Source of the DNA: Nitrosomonas oligotropha
GTDB taxonomy: Bacteria > Pseudomonadota > Gammaproteobacteria > Burkholderiales > Nitrosomonadaceae
NCBI RefSeq assembly: GCF_009833085.1
Contig: NZ_QRBZ01000035.1
Location: forward strand, 38,683 to 102,682
Length of the DNA stretch: 64,000 bases
Direction: 5' to 3'
Shown here: positions 9,885 to 19,100 of the stretch, piece after piece
How positions within the stretch are numbered: the first letter of the stretch is position 1
How the letters are laid out: each line of letters starts with the position of its first letter
The notes under the pieces: generated by a model
Seen by the model: only the letters and a program-made list of their open reading frames with translations
What the model was told of the DNA's origin: nothing
Database searches by the model: none
Made by a program: the position numbers and the translations under genes

Positions 9885-9899
9885 TGCAACTGTGTTGCA
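9885..9899. promoter_or_regulatory. Candidate Zur/Fur-family operator before the TonB receptor
   Basis: Perfect inverted repeat TGCAAC-TGT-GTTGCA, 33-47 bp upstream of the receptor start codon. A closely related sequence occurs at 10756-10770 before the Fur-family regulator. Two matched dyads, each ahead of a functionally related gene, suggest a shared repressor site. Confidence 0.55.
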
Positions 9900-9995
9900 A
9901 CAATGGAACTGATCAATCACAGGCAAGCAATGCACATCAAAGCAACCGGTCGATTGCTGATGATTAAGTCAAACCTGGATTTACAACCTCAAGAA

Positions 9996-10319
9996 TCAGA
10001 GCAGCTGAAAGGGCGGTGCGCGCGAGCAATAAGGAAATGTGGTGCGATTGGCATGACGCCCCATGGCCCATAATGGCATCCGGCGGTGATTTGACGGGTT
10101 GCGCAGAAGCAAACCCGAAGCGATCAGAATGAAGTTTAATGCAGTGAGCGCGACGCAATCGAAGCAGATTTCGTCAAGATCAACACTGGTATCAGCTTCG
10201 CCTCCGGTGGCATCAAGCACATCGGTTTGTGCATAATGCGTGAAAGCATGTGCCAGCAAGAAGACCGGCACAGCCAATAAAGCCAGTGTCAAAAACAGAA
10301 ATAAGCTTTTGCGTAGCAT
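9996..10319 (-). CDS. Small membrane protein with Cys/His pairs, downstream of zur
   Basis: 107 residues if started at ATG 10319. That start lies just past the TGA of the upstream regulator (10322-10324) and gives a clean N-terminus MLRKSLFLFLTLALLAVPVF. An upstream ATG at 10340 would overlap the regulator gene. One N-terminal hydrophobic segment ends in HAFTH. A second segment carries CFDCVALTALNFILIASGL, so a Cys-x-x-Cys sits at the membrane edge. This resembles small DUF2946-like metal-associated membrane proteins, but I cannot assign it firmly. Translational coupling to the regulator is probable, since no strong ribosome binding site is seen. Confidence 0.6.
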   Translation of the reverse strand: MLRKSLFLFLTLALLAVPVFLLAHAFTHYAQTDVLDATGGEADTSVDLDEICFDCVALTALNFILIASGLLLRNPSNHRRMPLWAMGRHANRTTFPYCSRAPPFQLL

Positions 10320-10321
10320 GG

Positions 10322-10750
10322 TCAGCAACAGTTGGCGCACAGGCCTTTGACTGTCAATTCAATTTCCTGCAATCGGTAACCGGCCGGTAGCGGCCAGTTT
10401 CGTTCTACCGGCAATTTATCCAGGCAAATCACTTGCGCGCAGCATGTGCATTTGAAGTGCGCATGTTGATGCGATTGCACGTCACGGTTGGCGTGATAGC
10501 GCCAGGCCCGGTCGTCGCTGGTGACTTTATGAATTAAATTTTTTTCGGCCAGCCACTCCAGCGCACGGTATAAAGTCACCCGGTCCAGTTGCTGTTCTTG
10601 CGGCAGGCGTTGTTCGATTTCCCGGTGCGTGATGGCCTGCTGTTCGGCCAGTAAGATCGCCAGAATTCCAATTCTGCCCGCGGTTGCCCGTCCGCCGTTG
10701 TGCCGGATCATGTCTTCTGCGGTATGATGAAGCTGATTAAGCATACTCAA
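10322..10750 (-). CDS. zur: Fur-family metalloregulator, Zur-like
   Basis: 142 residues, the normal length for Fur/Zur. It has an N-terminal winged helix (HREIEQRLPQEQQLDRVTLYRALEWLAEKNLIHKV) and a dimerisation domain with HQHAHFKCTCCAQVICL and the terminal GLCANCC. These two cysteine clusters form the structural zinc site of the family. As a Zur-like repressor it would bind DNA when zinc-loaded and shut off uptake genes. The TonB receptor downstream on the same strand and the dyads at 9885 and 10756 support this. The metal cannot be settled by eye, so the symbol is a best guess. Confidence 0.75.
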   Translation of the reverse strand: MSMLNQLHHTAEDMIRHNGGRATAGRIGILAILLAEQQAITHREIEQRLPQEQQLDRVTLYRALEWLAEKNLIHKVTSDDRAWRYHANRDVQSHQHAHFKCTCCAQVICLDKLPVERNWPLPAGYRLQEIELTVKGLCANCC

Positions 10751-10755
10751 ATAAA

Positions 10756-10770
10756 TGCAACAATGTTGTG
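10756..10770. promoter_or_regulatory. Candidate autoregulatory operator of the Fur/Zur-family gene
   Basis: TGCAAC-AAT-GTTGTG, only 6 bp upstream of the regulator start. It matches the receptor dyad at 9885 in its left half and in four bases of the right half. A further ACAAC-AC-GTTGT dyad follows in the same divergent spacer at about 10799-10810. Confidence 0.45.
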
Positions 10771-10896
10771 ATTATTGTAACGAAATGACTTTCATTGCAC
10801 AACACGTTGTATTTTTAATCCTGAATTACTTGGCGTTATTGGGAGGAATGTCGATCGTTCATTCCGGTGATGTCTTACCAATGTTGGAGAGTTGAT

Positions 10897-12468
10897 ATGA
10901 AAAAATGGGGATGGATGCTTCTGATTGTTGCCATGATGTCCGCCGGTATGTTGCGGGCGGATGGAGATCATCATGCCGGTGCATTCGATGAGAAAAATCT
11001 GGGGAAAGTGACCTTCCCGGTTTCCTGCACGCCTGCCGCGCAAATACAATTCAATCAAGCCGTCGCGATGTTGCATTCCTTCTGGTACGACGAGGCCGGA
11101 AAGACATTCCGCCAAGTGACCGTTACCGATCCGGCTTGCACAATGGGGTATTGGGGCGTAGCGATGAGTCTTTATTATCAGTTATGGGCGACATCGCCGA
11201 CCGCGGTAGAACTGCAAACGGGACGCGAAGCGTTGCGGCAGGCAAAAAAGCTGGCAATCAAAACAGAGCGTGAGAAAGCCTACCTTGAGGCTGTGAGTTT
11301 CTTGTATCCCGAAGATGAGAAAGTGGATCTTGCTGCCAGAAAGCTGATGTACCAGAAAGCGATGGAGCAAGTCCTGAAACACAATCTTGACGACCGGGAA
11401 GCCGCAGTGTTTTATGCTTTGGCGCTGATTTCCACGGCATCGCCCAAGGACAAGACTTTCGCCAATCAGAAGAAAGCATTACATCTATTGCAGCAAGTGC
11501 TGGAACATGAGCCGGAACACCCCGGCGTGGCGCATTACATCATTCATAGCAGCGATTACCCCGAGTTGGCCGGACTTGGATTGAGCGCAGCGCGCGCTTA
11601 TACGCATATTGCACCGGCAGTTCCGCACGCGTTGCATATGCCTTCGCATATTTTTATCCGGCTCGGGCTATGGCATGACGCGGCGGAATCGAATCTGGCC
11701 GCCTATCATGCGGCAAAAGACCACGCGCGGAAAAATGCATTGCCCGGCACTTGGGATCAGCAGTTCCACTTCATGGATTATATGATGTACGCTTATCTGC
11801 AAAGCGGTGAGACGGAGAAAGCCAGGGAGATTCTGCGCGAGCTTCAAGGCATTAACAAAGCGCAGCCGGAAAATACCACCGTGGCATACGCCTACGCCGC
11901 CATCCCGGCACGCTATGCGGTTGAACGCGGCGAGTGGAATGAAGCAGCAAAACTCGAGGTACTGCCAGCGGATTTCCCGTGGCGGCAATTCGCCTGGTGC
12001 GAAGCCATCACGCACTTTGCTCGCGGTCTGGGTGCCGCGCGCAGCGGGAAAATGGACATTGCCCATCACAGCTTGCGGCAGCTGAAGGTTTTGCGCAATG
12101 CCGAGCAGGCGGACAATAAAGACTACACCTCCGGTCAAATCGACATCCAACGCTTGGCGGTAGCAGCCTGGATTGCGTATGCGGAAGGTGATGCGGAAGA
12201 AGCGGTGAAACTCATGCGTGCGTCGGCAGACTTGGAAGATTCGACCGAGAAAGACAATGTCACGCCCGGCGCAATCATTCCCGCTAGAGAGTTGCTCGGT
12301 GAATTACTGCTGGAATTGAAGCAACCCGGCGATGCCCTGAAGGAATTGGAAGCGTCCTTACAACGCACGCCTAACCGGCGCAATGGACTTTACCGCGCGG
12401 CACAGGCGGCCAGACTGGCCGGCGATCAATCCAAGGCAGATCGTTACGAACAACAGTATCAGCCTTGA
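10897..12468 (+). CDS. Exported TPR-repeat protein
   Basis: 523 residues from ATG 10897, chosen because GGAGAG sits 5 bases ahead of it and MKKWGWMLLIVAMMSAGMLRA is a good signal peptide. The upstream GTG at 10867 has no such support. The mature protein begins with a His-containing DGDHHAG. TPR-type helical repeats cover most of the length (for example AMLHSFWYDEAGKTFRQV, ALHLLQQVLEHEPEHPGVAHY, LKELEASLQRTPNRRNGLYR). HIFIRLGLWHDAAESN is a recognisable feature of this group of conserved periplasmic TPR proteins. No catalytic motif is visible. It is divergent from the Fur-family gene and precedes the Cus cluster, so a link to metal supply is inferred. Confidence 0.75.
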   Translation: MKKWGWMLLIVAMMSAGMLRADGDHHAGAFDEKNLGKVTFPVSCTPAAQIQFNQAVAMLHSFWYDEAGKTFRQVTVTDPACTMGYWGVAMSLYYQLWATSPTAVELQTGREALRQAKKLAIKTEREKAYLEAVSFLYPEDEKVDLAARKLMYQKAMEQVLKHNLDDREAAVFYALALISTASPKDKTFANQKKALHLLQQVLEHEPEHPGVAHYIIHSSDYPELAGLGLSAARAYTHIAPAVPHALHMPSHIFIRLGLWHDAAESNLAAYHAAKDHARKNALPGTWDQQFHFMDYMMYAYLQSGETEKAREILRELQGINKAQPENTTVAYAYAAIPARYAVERGEWNEAAKLEVLPADFPWRQFAWCEAITHFARGLGAARSGKMDIAHHSLRQLKVLRNAEQADNKDYTSGQIDIQRLAVAAWIAYAEGDAEEAVKLMRASADLEDSTEKDNVTPGAIIPARELLGELLLELKQPGDALKELEASLQRTPNRRNGLYRAAQAARLAGDQSKADRYEQQYQP

Positions 12469-12513
12469 CCGTATCCAACCAGCCGCACAAATAGATAAGT
12501 AATTTTTTGGGAA

Positions 12514-12545
12514 TTGATGGGTAAAACCTGAAAATTGTTTATAAT
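12514..12545 (+). promoter_or_regulatory. Candidate long-spacer promoter for the His-rich protein / cus operon
   Basis: TTGATG (12514-12519) and TATAAT (12540-12545) are separated by 20 bp. Long 19-20 bp spacers are characteristic of promoters activated by MerR-family metal sensors. The -10 is only 7 bp before ATG 12553, so a transcript from here would be nearly leaderless. Inference from spacing only. Confidence 0.35.
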
Positions 12546-12552
12546 AAAAGAC

Positions 12553-12942
12553 ATGAAAGCACATCACTGCAAATGGCTGCTGGTTTTTTTTATGCTGTGG
12601 CTCCCGCTGCAAGGCGCCGCAGCGGCTATTTTGTCAGTCTGTGCGCAGGAAAAAAGCTTCACCGCTGCGCATGACAAATCAGCGATCGCCATCGACAATC
12701 ACCATCATGATGGCTGCCACAAACAGACGGAAGAGAGTACCAGCGAGCATGCCGGGCATGTATTAGCCAGCTTGCCGTGCGACGATACTTCTTGCGATGC
12801 GTATAGTCATACGCCGATGCTTCCGGGTACTGTCGCATCCATACCGATTACCGATACTTCTACTATCGCTTCATTCGATTCCGGTTTTGTCTCATTTGTA
12901 CCGGAACACCCGCAACGCCCTCCGGTAGTTATCTCCCTTTAG
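12553..12942 (+). CDS. Exported His-rich CzcI-like protein
   Basis: 129 residues from ATG 12553. A signal peptide (HCKWLLVFFMLWLPLQGAAA) is followed by a His/Asp/Cys-rich stretch (IDNHHHDGCHK, SEHAGH, CDDTSCDAYSH) suited to binding soft or borderline metals in the periplasm. The C-terminus is PPVVISL. Small proteins of this type (CzcI/DUF2946-like) commonly lead heavy-metal RND operons, as here, where it precedes cusCBA. No classical ribosome binding site is present and a TATAAT lies just upstream, so leaderless translation is possible. Confidence 0.7.
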   Translation: MKAHHCKWLLVFFMLWLPLQGAAAAILSVCAQEKSFTAAHDKSAIAIDNHHHDGCHKQTEESTSEHAGHVLASLPCDDTSCDAYSHTPMLPGTVASIPITDTSTIASFDSGFVSFVPEHPQRPPVVISL

Positions 12943-12974
12943 CACTTTTTGCCTGAGTGTCAGGTAAAAAGTGC
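12942..12974 (+). terminator. Strong hairpin between the His-rich gene and the cus operon
   Basis: GCACTTTTT (12942-12950) pairs with AAAAAGTGC (12966-12974), and CCTGA pairs with TCAGG inside, around the loop GTG. This makes a 15-step stem with one G-T wobble. It begins at the last base of the stop codon. It may terminate or attenuate transcription into cusC. Confidence 0.6.
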
Positions 12975-13096
12975 AATTTCTTGCATGAGCTGTGTGCCTG
13001 CGCGTATGCCGCGCAAGCCATGAGATATCGCTAATTATCATCAATGTCTGCCCATCACCGGCGGAACCGGTGAGATTACCTGCCAGGAGGACAAGT

Positions 13097-13162
13097 ATGT
13101 TCGTATTATTCAATCTTAACACTCGTCAGCAACAGCAAAACACCTTCAGGAGGCTGCGATGA
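13097..13162 (+). CDS. 21-residue leader ORF translationally coupled to cusC
   Basis: ATG 13097 is preceded by a textbook ribosome binding site, AGGAGG plus a six-base spacer. The frame stays open for 21 codons (MFVLFNLNTR..., then a run of four Gln, ending FRRLR). It stops with TGA at 13160-13162, overlapping the cusC ATG as ATGA. The Shine-Dalgarno of cusC (AGGAGG, 13148-13153) lies inside this ORF, so ribosomes translating the leader would pass over it. This arrangement suggests translational coupling or a regulatory leader peptide. It has no recognisable homology, and expression is inferred from signals only. Confidence 0.5.
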   Translation: MFVLFNLNTRQQQQNTFRRLR

Positions 13163-14511
13163 ACCGCACCGGTTTGATCGTGATGGCGCTGCTTGCTGCC
13201 ACCATTGCAACCGCAACGCAGGGGCAGGAATCGGAACCGGTAGCCGGTAAAGCTGGAACAACCATGCTGAGCCGCGCTGTTCCTGCAGAAGCGCTTACAA
13301 CAGCCAATACTCGCCATGCGGCGTTGCTTCCCGGCTTGATTGCAGAAGCATTGGAGCACAATCCCGAGATTCAGGCCGCCTATCAAGAGCGCGAAGCTGC
13401 CCGGCAACGCATCGCACCGGCGGAAGCGCTGGACGATCCGATGCTCGAGGCGGGCGTGATCAATGCGCCTTTGGCGTCGTCACCGTTTAACCGCGAAGAT
13501 ATGACGATGAAAATGATCGGTCTTTCACAGCGCTTGCCGTTTCCCGGTAAACGCGGTTTGCGCAAGGAAGTCGCCAGCAAGGACGCGGAAGCCATTGAGC
13601 AGGGCTACCATGAAACGGTTAACCGCGTCGTGCATGATCTGAAAACCGCCTACTTTGATCTTGGGCTTACGCTGGAAATGATCAAGCTGGTTGAGAAAAA
13701 CAAGCAAACACTGGAACACTTTCTGCGCATGGCCGAAGCGCGCTATCAAGTGGGAGAAAGCAGTCAGGCCGATGTGCTGAAAGCGCAAACGCAAGTATCG
13801 AGAATGCTGGACAGGTTGTTGGGACTCGAGCGCGAACAACCGGTATTCGAAGCCGAACTTATCCGTGCACTGGGGCGTAGCACGCGCGGCGAGATTCCGG
13901 CACCGGTGTTGTTGCAAATTCACGAAACGCCTTTGCGGCTGGAAGCGCTGCAACAAGAAGCTTGGACGCAACGTCCGCAATTGCTGGCGCTGCAAAGTCT
14001 GATTGCACGCAATGAGAAATCCGCCGATCTGGCACGCAAGGCGTACTACCCGGATTTCGATGTGCGCGTATCGTACGGTCAGCGCGATAACACGCTGGGC
14101 AGTATGCGGCGTGACGACATGGTCAGTATGACCGTGGCGGTCAACTTGCCGGTATGGCGTGGCAACAAAATCGAGCCGCGTATTATGGAATCGCAAGCCA
14201 TGCGCGACCAGGCAATCAGTTTGTATCAGGCGCAGCGTAATGACATTGCGGCAAAACTGCGCCAGCAGATTGCCATGGCCGAACAAAGCCTGAAATCGGC
14301 CAAACTCTATCAGACCGCGATTTTGCTGCAGGCAAAGCTAACTGTTGAATCCGCGCTGGCAGCCTACCAAGTAAACCGGGTTGATTTTCTGACCTTGCTG
14401 GATAACCAGATGACGGTATTCGACTATGAAACCAATCTCATTACCGCGATCGCGAATTACAACAAAGCGCTGGCAGAAATCGATTTTCTGATTGGCAAGA
14501 AGCAACACTAA
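13159..14511 (+). CDS. cusC: CusC-like outer-membrane efflux protein (TolC family)
   Basis: 450 residues. A signal-like N-terminus (NRTGLIVMALLAATIATATQ) precedes two OEP repeats. These have the usual long helices and motifs: IAEALEHNPEIQAAYQEREAARQR, LPFPGKRGLRKEVASKDAEA, MAEARYQVGESSQADVLKAQ, AYQVNRVDFLTLLDNQMTVFD. It would form the trimeric outer-membrane channel of the tripartite Cu(I)/Ag(I) exporter encoded with cusB and cusA, 24 bp and 1.6 kb downstream. AGGAGG at a 5-base distance supports ATG 13159. CzcC-type function (Zn/Co/Cd) is the alternative, but the CusF-bearing partner favours copper/silver. Confidence 0.88.
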   Translation: MNRTGLIVMALLAATIATATQGQESEPVAGKAGTTMLSRAVPAEALTTANTRHAALLPGLIAEALEHNPEIQAAYQEREAARQRIAPAEALDDPMLEAGVINAPLASSPFNREDMTMKMIGLSQRLPFPGKRGLRKEVASKDAEAIEQGYHETVNRVVHDLKTAYFDLGLTLEMIKLVEKNKQTLEHFLRMAEARYQVGESSQADVLKAQTQVSRMLDRLLGLEREQPVFEAELIRALGRSTRGEIPAPVLLQIHETPLRLEALQQEAWTQRPQLLALQSLIARNEKSADLARKAYYPDFDVRVSYGQRDNTLGSMRRDDMVSMTVAVNLPVWRGNKIEPRIMESQAMRDQAISLYQAQRNDIAAKLRQQIAMAEQSLKSAKLYQTAILLQAKLTVESALAAYQVNRVDFLTLLDNQMTVFDYETNLITAIANYNKALAEIDFLIGKKQH

Positions 14512-14535
14512 CGAATACCGATAATGGAGCTTTCA

Positions 14536-16113
14536 ATGCAATCTATTGCTCAGAAAATCAGCGCTGCAATTGTGCTGACCGCCACATTGGCGGCAGGTTA
14601 CTGGTTGGGGAAAACACAATCATCACCAGACGCCGGAATTGCCGCACCGCAAGCTGCGAATGGGGAACGAAAGGTGCTTTATTACCGCAACCCGATGGGG
14701 CTGCCAGACACTTCGCCGGTGCCGAAGAAAGATCCGATGGGCATGGATTATTTGCCGGTTTATGAAAATGAAGGCAAAGAACCGCTCGCGCAACAAAATG
14801 TTGTGACCATCAGTACGGAAAAAGTGCAGAAACTGGGTGTGCGTACGGAAGCCGCAGAGATGCGCGAACTGATCCGCACCGTGCGGGCGGTTGCGACGAT
14901 CCAGACCGATGAGCGCAAGCAATACACCTTCGTGACCAAATTCGAAGGCTGGATACACCGGCTGTATGTCAATACCACCGGGCAAGCGGTCAAGAAAGGC
15001 GAGGCCTTGATGGATGTCTACAGTCCTGAACTGATTACCGCGCAGCAGGAATATCTGATCGCGATCAGAGGGCTGCAGTCCGTCGAGAATGGCGATGCAG
15101 CCGTGCGTGCCGCGATGCAGCGGCTCGCCGATGGCGCATTGCAGAAGCTGCGTAATTGGAATATTGCCGAAGCCGAGCTACGGCGGCTGCAACAAACCGG
15201 TGAAGTGCAGCAGTACATGACGCTGCGTTCACCAGCCGATGGCGTGGTGATGGAAAAGCAAGCGGTCATGGGACAACGCTTTATGCCGGGAGAAGTGCTG
15301 TACCAATTCGCCGATTTGTCGAACGTGTGGATATTGGCGGATGTGTTTGAACAGGACTTGGGCATGATTCATACCGGCCAATGGGTGACGGTCCGGGTGG
15401 ATGCTTATCCCGACAAGATTTTCAACGGTGAAGTGGCGTTCATCTATCCGGCGGTCACACCGGAAACGCGCACCGCGAGTGTGCGCATTGTGTTGCCGAA
15501 TCCCGATCGTTTACTGAAACCCGCCATGTATGCGCGGGTCGAGTTCGCGTCGTTTCACAGCAGGCACAAAGTGCTGACCGTAGCGGATTCCGCTGTGCTG
15601 GATACGGGCACCCGGCGGATGGTATTGGTTGATTTGGGTTCGGGCCGGTTTGAGCCGCGCACGGTCAAGCTCGGTATGCATGCCGATGGTTATGCCGAGG
15701 TGCTGGGCGGGCTTCGGGCCGGTGAAAATGTGGTCGTCAAGGCGAATTTCCTGATCGATGCGGAGAGCAACTTCAAAAGCGCGCTCGATAGTTTCGGCCA
15801 CAATACCTATTATCCGGTAGACAAGCAGGAAGTTGAATCGAGCTCGGCTGTTCTGTCACCTTCTCAAGTGCAATACCGCGGTGAAGGACGCATCGATGCG
15901 ATTGATTTCGCGCATGCGACGATGACACTTGCGCACGGCCCGATAGAAAGCCTGAAGTGGCCTGCGATGACGATGGATTTCCGCATCCGGGAAGCGGTAT
16001 TGCTGCAATCGTTCAAGCCCGGTCAGAAGGTTATCTTTGAGATCGCCGAAGAACCGGACGGCGAGTTTGTCATTGTACGTATCCAGCCTGCGGATACCTT
16101 TCACGATCACTAA
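14536..16113 (+). CDS. cusB: CusB-like periplasmic adaptor with fused CusF domain
   Basis: 525 residues from ATG 14536, which has GGAG at a 6-base distance; an ATG 12 bp earlier is less well placed. A membrane anchor (about 5-25) is followed by a heavy-metal-binding module (VLYYRNPMGLPDTSP, KDPMGMDYLPVYE). A membrane-fusion core follows with lipoyl/barrel-sandwich and beta-barrel parts (about 100-420; KFEGWIHRLYVNTTGQAVKKGE, LRSPADGVVMEKQAVMGQRF). A C-terminal CusF-like domain (about 440-520) carries the Trp and Met ligands of the Cu(I)/Ag(I) site in SLKWPAMTMDF. It links CusA to CusC and hands metal to the pump. The fusion removes the need for a separate cusF gene, and none is present. Confidence 0.9.
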   Translation: MQSIAQKISAAIVLTATLAAGYWLGKTQSSPDAGIAAPQAANGERKVLYYRNPMGLPDTSPVPKKDPMGMDYLPVYENEGKEPLAQQNVVTISTEKVQKLGVRTEAAEMRELIRTVRAVATIQTDERKQYTFVTKFEGWIHRLYVNTTGQAVKKGEALMDVYSPELITAQQEYLIAIRGLQSVENGDAAVRAAMQRLADGALQKLRNWNIAEAELRRLQQTGEVQQYMTLRSPADGVVMEKQAVMGQRFMPGEVLYQFADLSNVWILADVFEQDLGMIHTGQWVTVRVDAYPDKIFNGEVAFIYPAVTPETRTASVRIVLPNPDRLLKPAMYARVEFASFHSRHKVLTVADSAVLDTGTRRMVLVDLGSGRFEPRTVKLGMHADGYAEVLGGLRAGENVVVKANFLIDAESNFKSALDSFGHNTYYPVDKQEVESSSAVLSPSQVQYRGEGRIDAIDFAHATMTLAHGPIESLKWPAMTMDFRIREAVLLQSFKPGQKVIFEIAEEPDGEFVIVRIQPADTFHDH

Positions 16114-16122
16114 GGGAACACC

Positions 16123-19100
16123 ATGATGCTAAAAAAAGTCATTGAATGGTCGATCCGCAATGTTTTCCTGGTGTTGCTGAGTACCGTGTTTATCGCCGGC
16201 TGGGGACTCTACGCGTTATGGAAAATGCCGGTCGATGCGATTCCCGATCTGTCCGACGTGCAGGTCATCATCTACACGGAATATCCAGGCCAAGCGCCGC
16301 AGGTCGTCGAAGATCAGGTTACCTATCCGCTCACCACGGCAATGCTGGCCGTGCCGCGCGCAAAAGTGGTGCGCGGCCTGTCGGCATTCGGGGTTTCTTT
16401 CATCTATGTCATTTTTGAAGACGGCACTGATATTTACTGGGCGCGATCGCGCGTGCTGGAATATCTGAATTTCGCCGCCAACCAGTTACCCCGGGATGTA
16501 CGCCCTGCGCTTGGTCCGGATGCCACCGGCGTCGGCTGGATTTATCAGTATGTTGTGACGGCCAAGGATCGCACTCTGGATGAATTGCGTGCTGTTCAAG
16601 ACTGGTTCCTGCGCTATCAATTAACCACCGTGTCCGGCGTTTCCGAAGTCGCCAGCGTAGGCGGGTTCGTCAAAACCTATCAAATCACGGTCGACCCGCG
16701 CCGCCTGCAAGCGTATGACATTCCATTGAAACGCATTACCGAGGTGATTGCCGCCAGTAATCGCGACGTGGGCGGGCGAGTCATCGAATTGGCGGAAACC
16801 GAATACATGGTGCGTGGCCGCGGCTACCTGCACAGCATCAGCGATCTGGAGAATCTGGTGGTCAGGGCGCATATCGGCAAGCCCGTGCTGCTGCGCGATA
16901 TCGCCAGGGTGGAACTGGTTCCCGGTGAGCGCCGCGGCATCACCGAACTGAACGGTGAAGGTGAAGCGGTTTCCGGCATTGCGGTGGCGCGTTACGGCGA
17001 GAATGCGCTGGATGTGATTCACGATCTCGAAGCAAAAATCGACCAGATCAAATCCGGTCTGCCGCAGGGTGTTTCGGTGGAATCGGTGTATAACCGTTCC
17101 GAACTGATTCACCGTGCCATCGCGACGCTGCGAGAAGTGTTTATCGAGCAGATTGCGATTGTGGCCTTGGTTTGTGCGGTATTTCTGATGCATGCGCGCA
17201 GCGCGCTGGTGGCGATCATCATGCTGCCGGTTGGCGTGCTGATTGCGTTTATTGCCATGGCGCAGCTGGGCATCAATTCCAATATCATGAGCCTGGCCGG
17301 GATTGCGCTGGCGATTGCGGAAATGACCGATGCCGCTATCGTCATGGTGGAAAATGCGCATAAGCATTTGGCGCGCGCCGGGCCGGGCGAATCGCGCACG
17401 CAAGCGGTTATCACCGCGTGCCAGGAAGTCGGCCCGTCGTTATTCTTCAGCTTGTTGATCATTACCGTATCATTCCTGCCGGTATTCGCACTGGAAGCGC
17501 AGGAAGGCCGCATGTTCCAGCCGCTCGCGTACACCAAAACCTTTGCCATGGCCGGTGCGGCTATGTTGTCCATCACCCTGGTTCCTGTGCTAATTCTGCT
17601 GTTGATTCGCGGGCGGATTCCACGCGAAGAAGATAATCCGCTCGGCCGCTGGATGATTCGCGGGTACCAGCCGGTTGTGGCCGGGGTGATGCGCTGGAAA
17701 AAATCCATACTGGTGATCGCATTGGGTGTGTTGGCTGCTACGGTGTATCCGGCGATGCGGCTGGGCACCGAATTCATGCCAACGTTGAACGAAGGCACTT
17801 TGCTGTACATGCCTGTTACCTTGCCGGGCATTTCCGTGACCAAAGCAGCGGAAACGATGCAAACACAAAACAAGATCATCATGAATTTTCCGGAAGTCGC
17901 CTCGGTGTTCGGCAAAGCCGGGCGCGCCGATACCGCCACCGACCCGGCGCCGCTGGAGATGACCGAGACCATCATTAACCTGAAACCGGAAAGCGCATGG
18001 CGGCCTGGCATGACCATCGACAAATTGATCGCCGAGCTGGATCAGGCGCTGCAAATTCCCGGTGTCGCGAACGCCTGGACCATGCCGATCAAGAATCGCA
18101 TCGACATGCTGGCCACCGGCATCCGCACCCCGGTCGGCGTTAAAGTATTTGGCAACAATCTGAAAGAAATCGAGGCTATTGCGAAGCAAATCGAAGCCGT
18201 GGTGAAAACCGTGCCCGGCACCGCCAGCGCTTATGCGGAACGGATTACCGGCGGCTATTATCTGGACATCGAACCGGACCGGATGGCGCTGGCGCGTTAC
18301 GGCCTGACGGTCGGCGACTTGCTCGACGTCGTCTCCGTCGCCATGGGCAGCGAAGTCATTACCACCACGGTGGAAGGCCGCGAGCGTTTCGATGTCGCAA
18401 TCCGCTATCCGCGCGAACTGCGCAGCGACCCGCAAGCCATCGCCACGCAAGTACTGGTACCGGCCATGGGCGGTACGATGATTCCATTGGGGCAATTGGC
18501 GCAAGTCAAGCTAGTGCAAGGACCGCCCAGCATCCGCACCGAAAATGCGCTGCTGTCCGCCTATATCTTCGTCGACATCCGCGACCGCGATATCGGCGGC
18601 TATATTGCCGATGCGCAACAAGCCGTGCGCGAGCAAGTGCAATTTCCGCCGGGTTACTACGCGGCGTGGAGCGGTCAGTTTGAATACATGCAGCGCGCCA
18701 CCGAGAAACTAAAAATTGTCATCCCGCTGACCATTTTGATGGTGTTCTTGCTGGTGTATTTGAATTTTGGCCGCCTGACCGAAACGCTGATCGTCATGCT
18801 GTCGATACCGTTTTCATTGGTCGGCGGCATCTGGCTGATGTACTGGCTGGACTACAACCTGAGCATAGCCGCCGTGGTCGGTTTCATCGGCCTGATCGGC
18901 ATCGCCGCCGAATCCGGCATGGTGATGCTGGCCTTCATCGACCAATCGCTGACCACGATCACCCGGCAACGCAAAGCGATGGCCGAGCAGGTGGCGCTAA
19001 CGGATTTGTACGACGCCGTGATCCAAGGCGCGGTGTACCGCATCCGCCCGGTTATGATGACCATCGCCGGCAGCGTGGTCGGCCTGCTGCCGGTCATGCT

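Noticed and set aside
17590..18504. Long minus-strand open frame opposite cusA
   Set aside because: His/Arg/Gln-rich translation typical of a shadow frame in GC-rich coding DNA; cusA is full length on the other strand.
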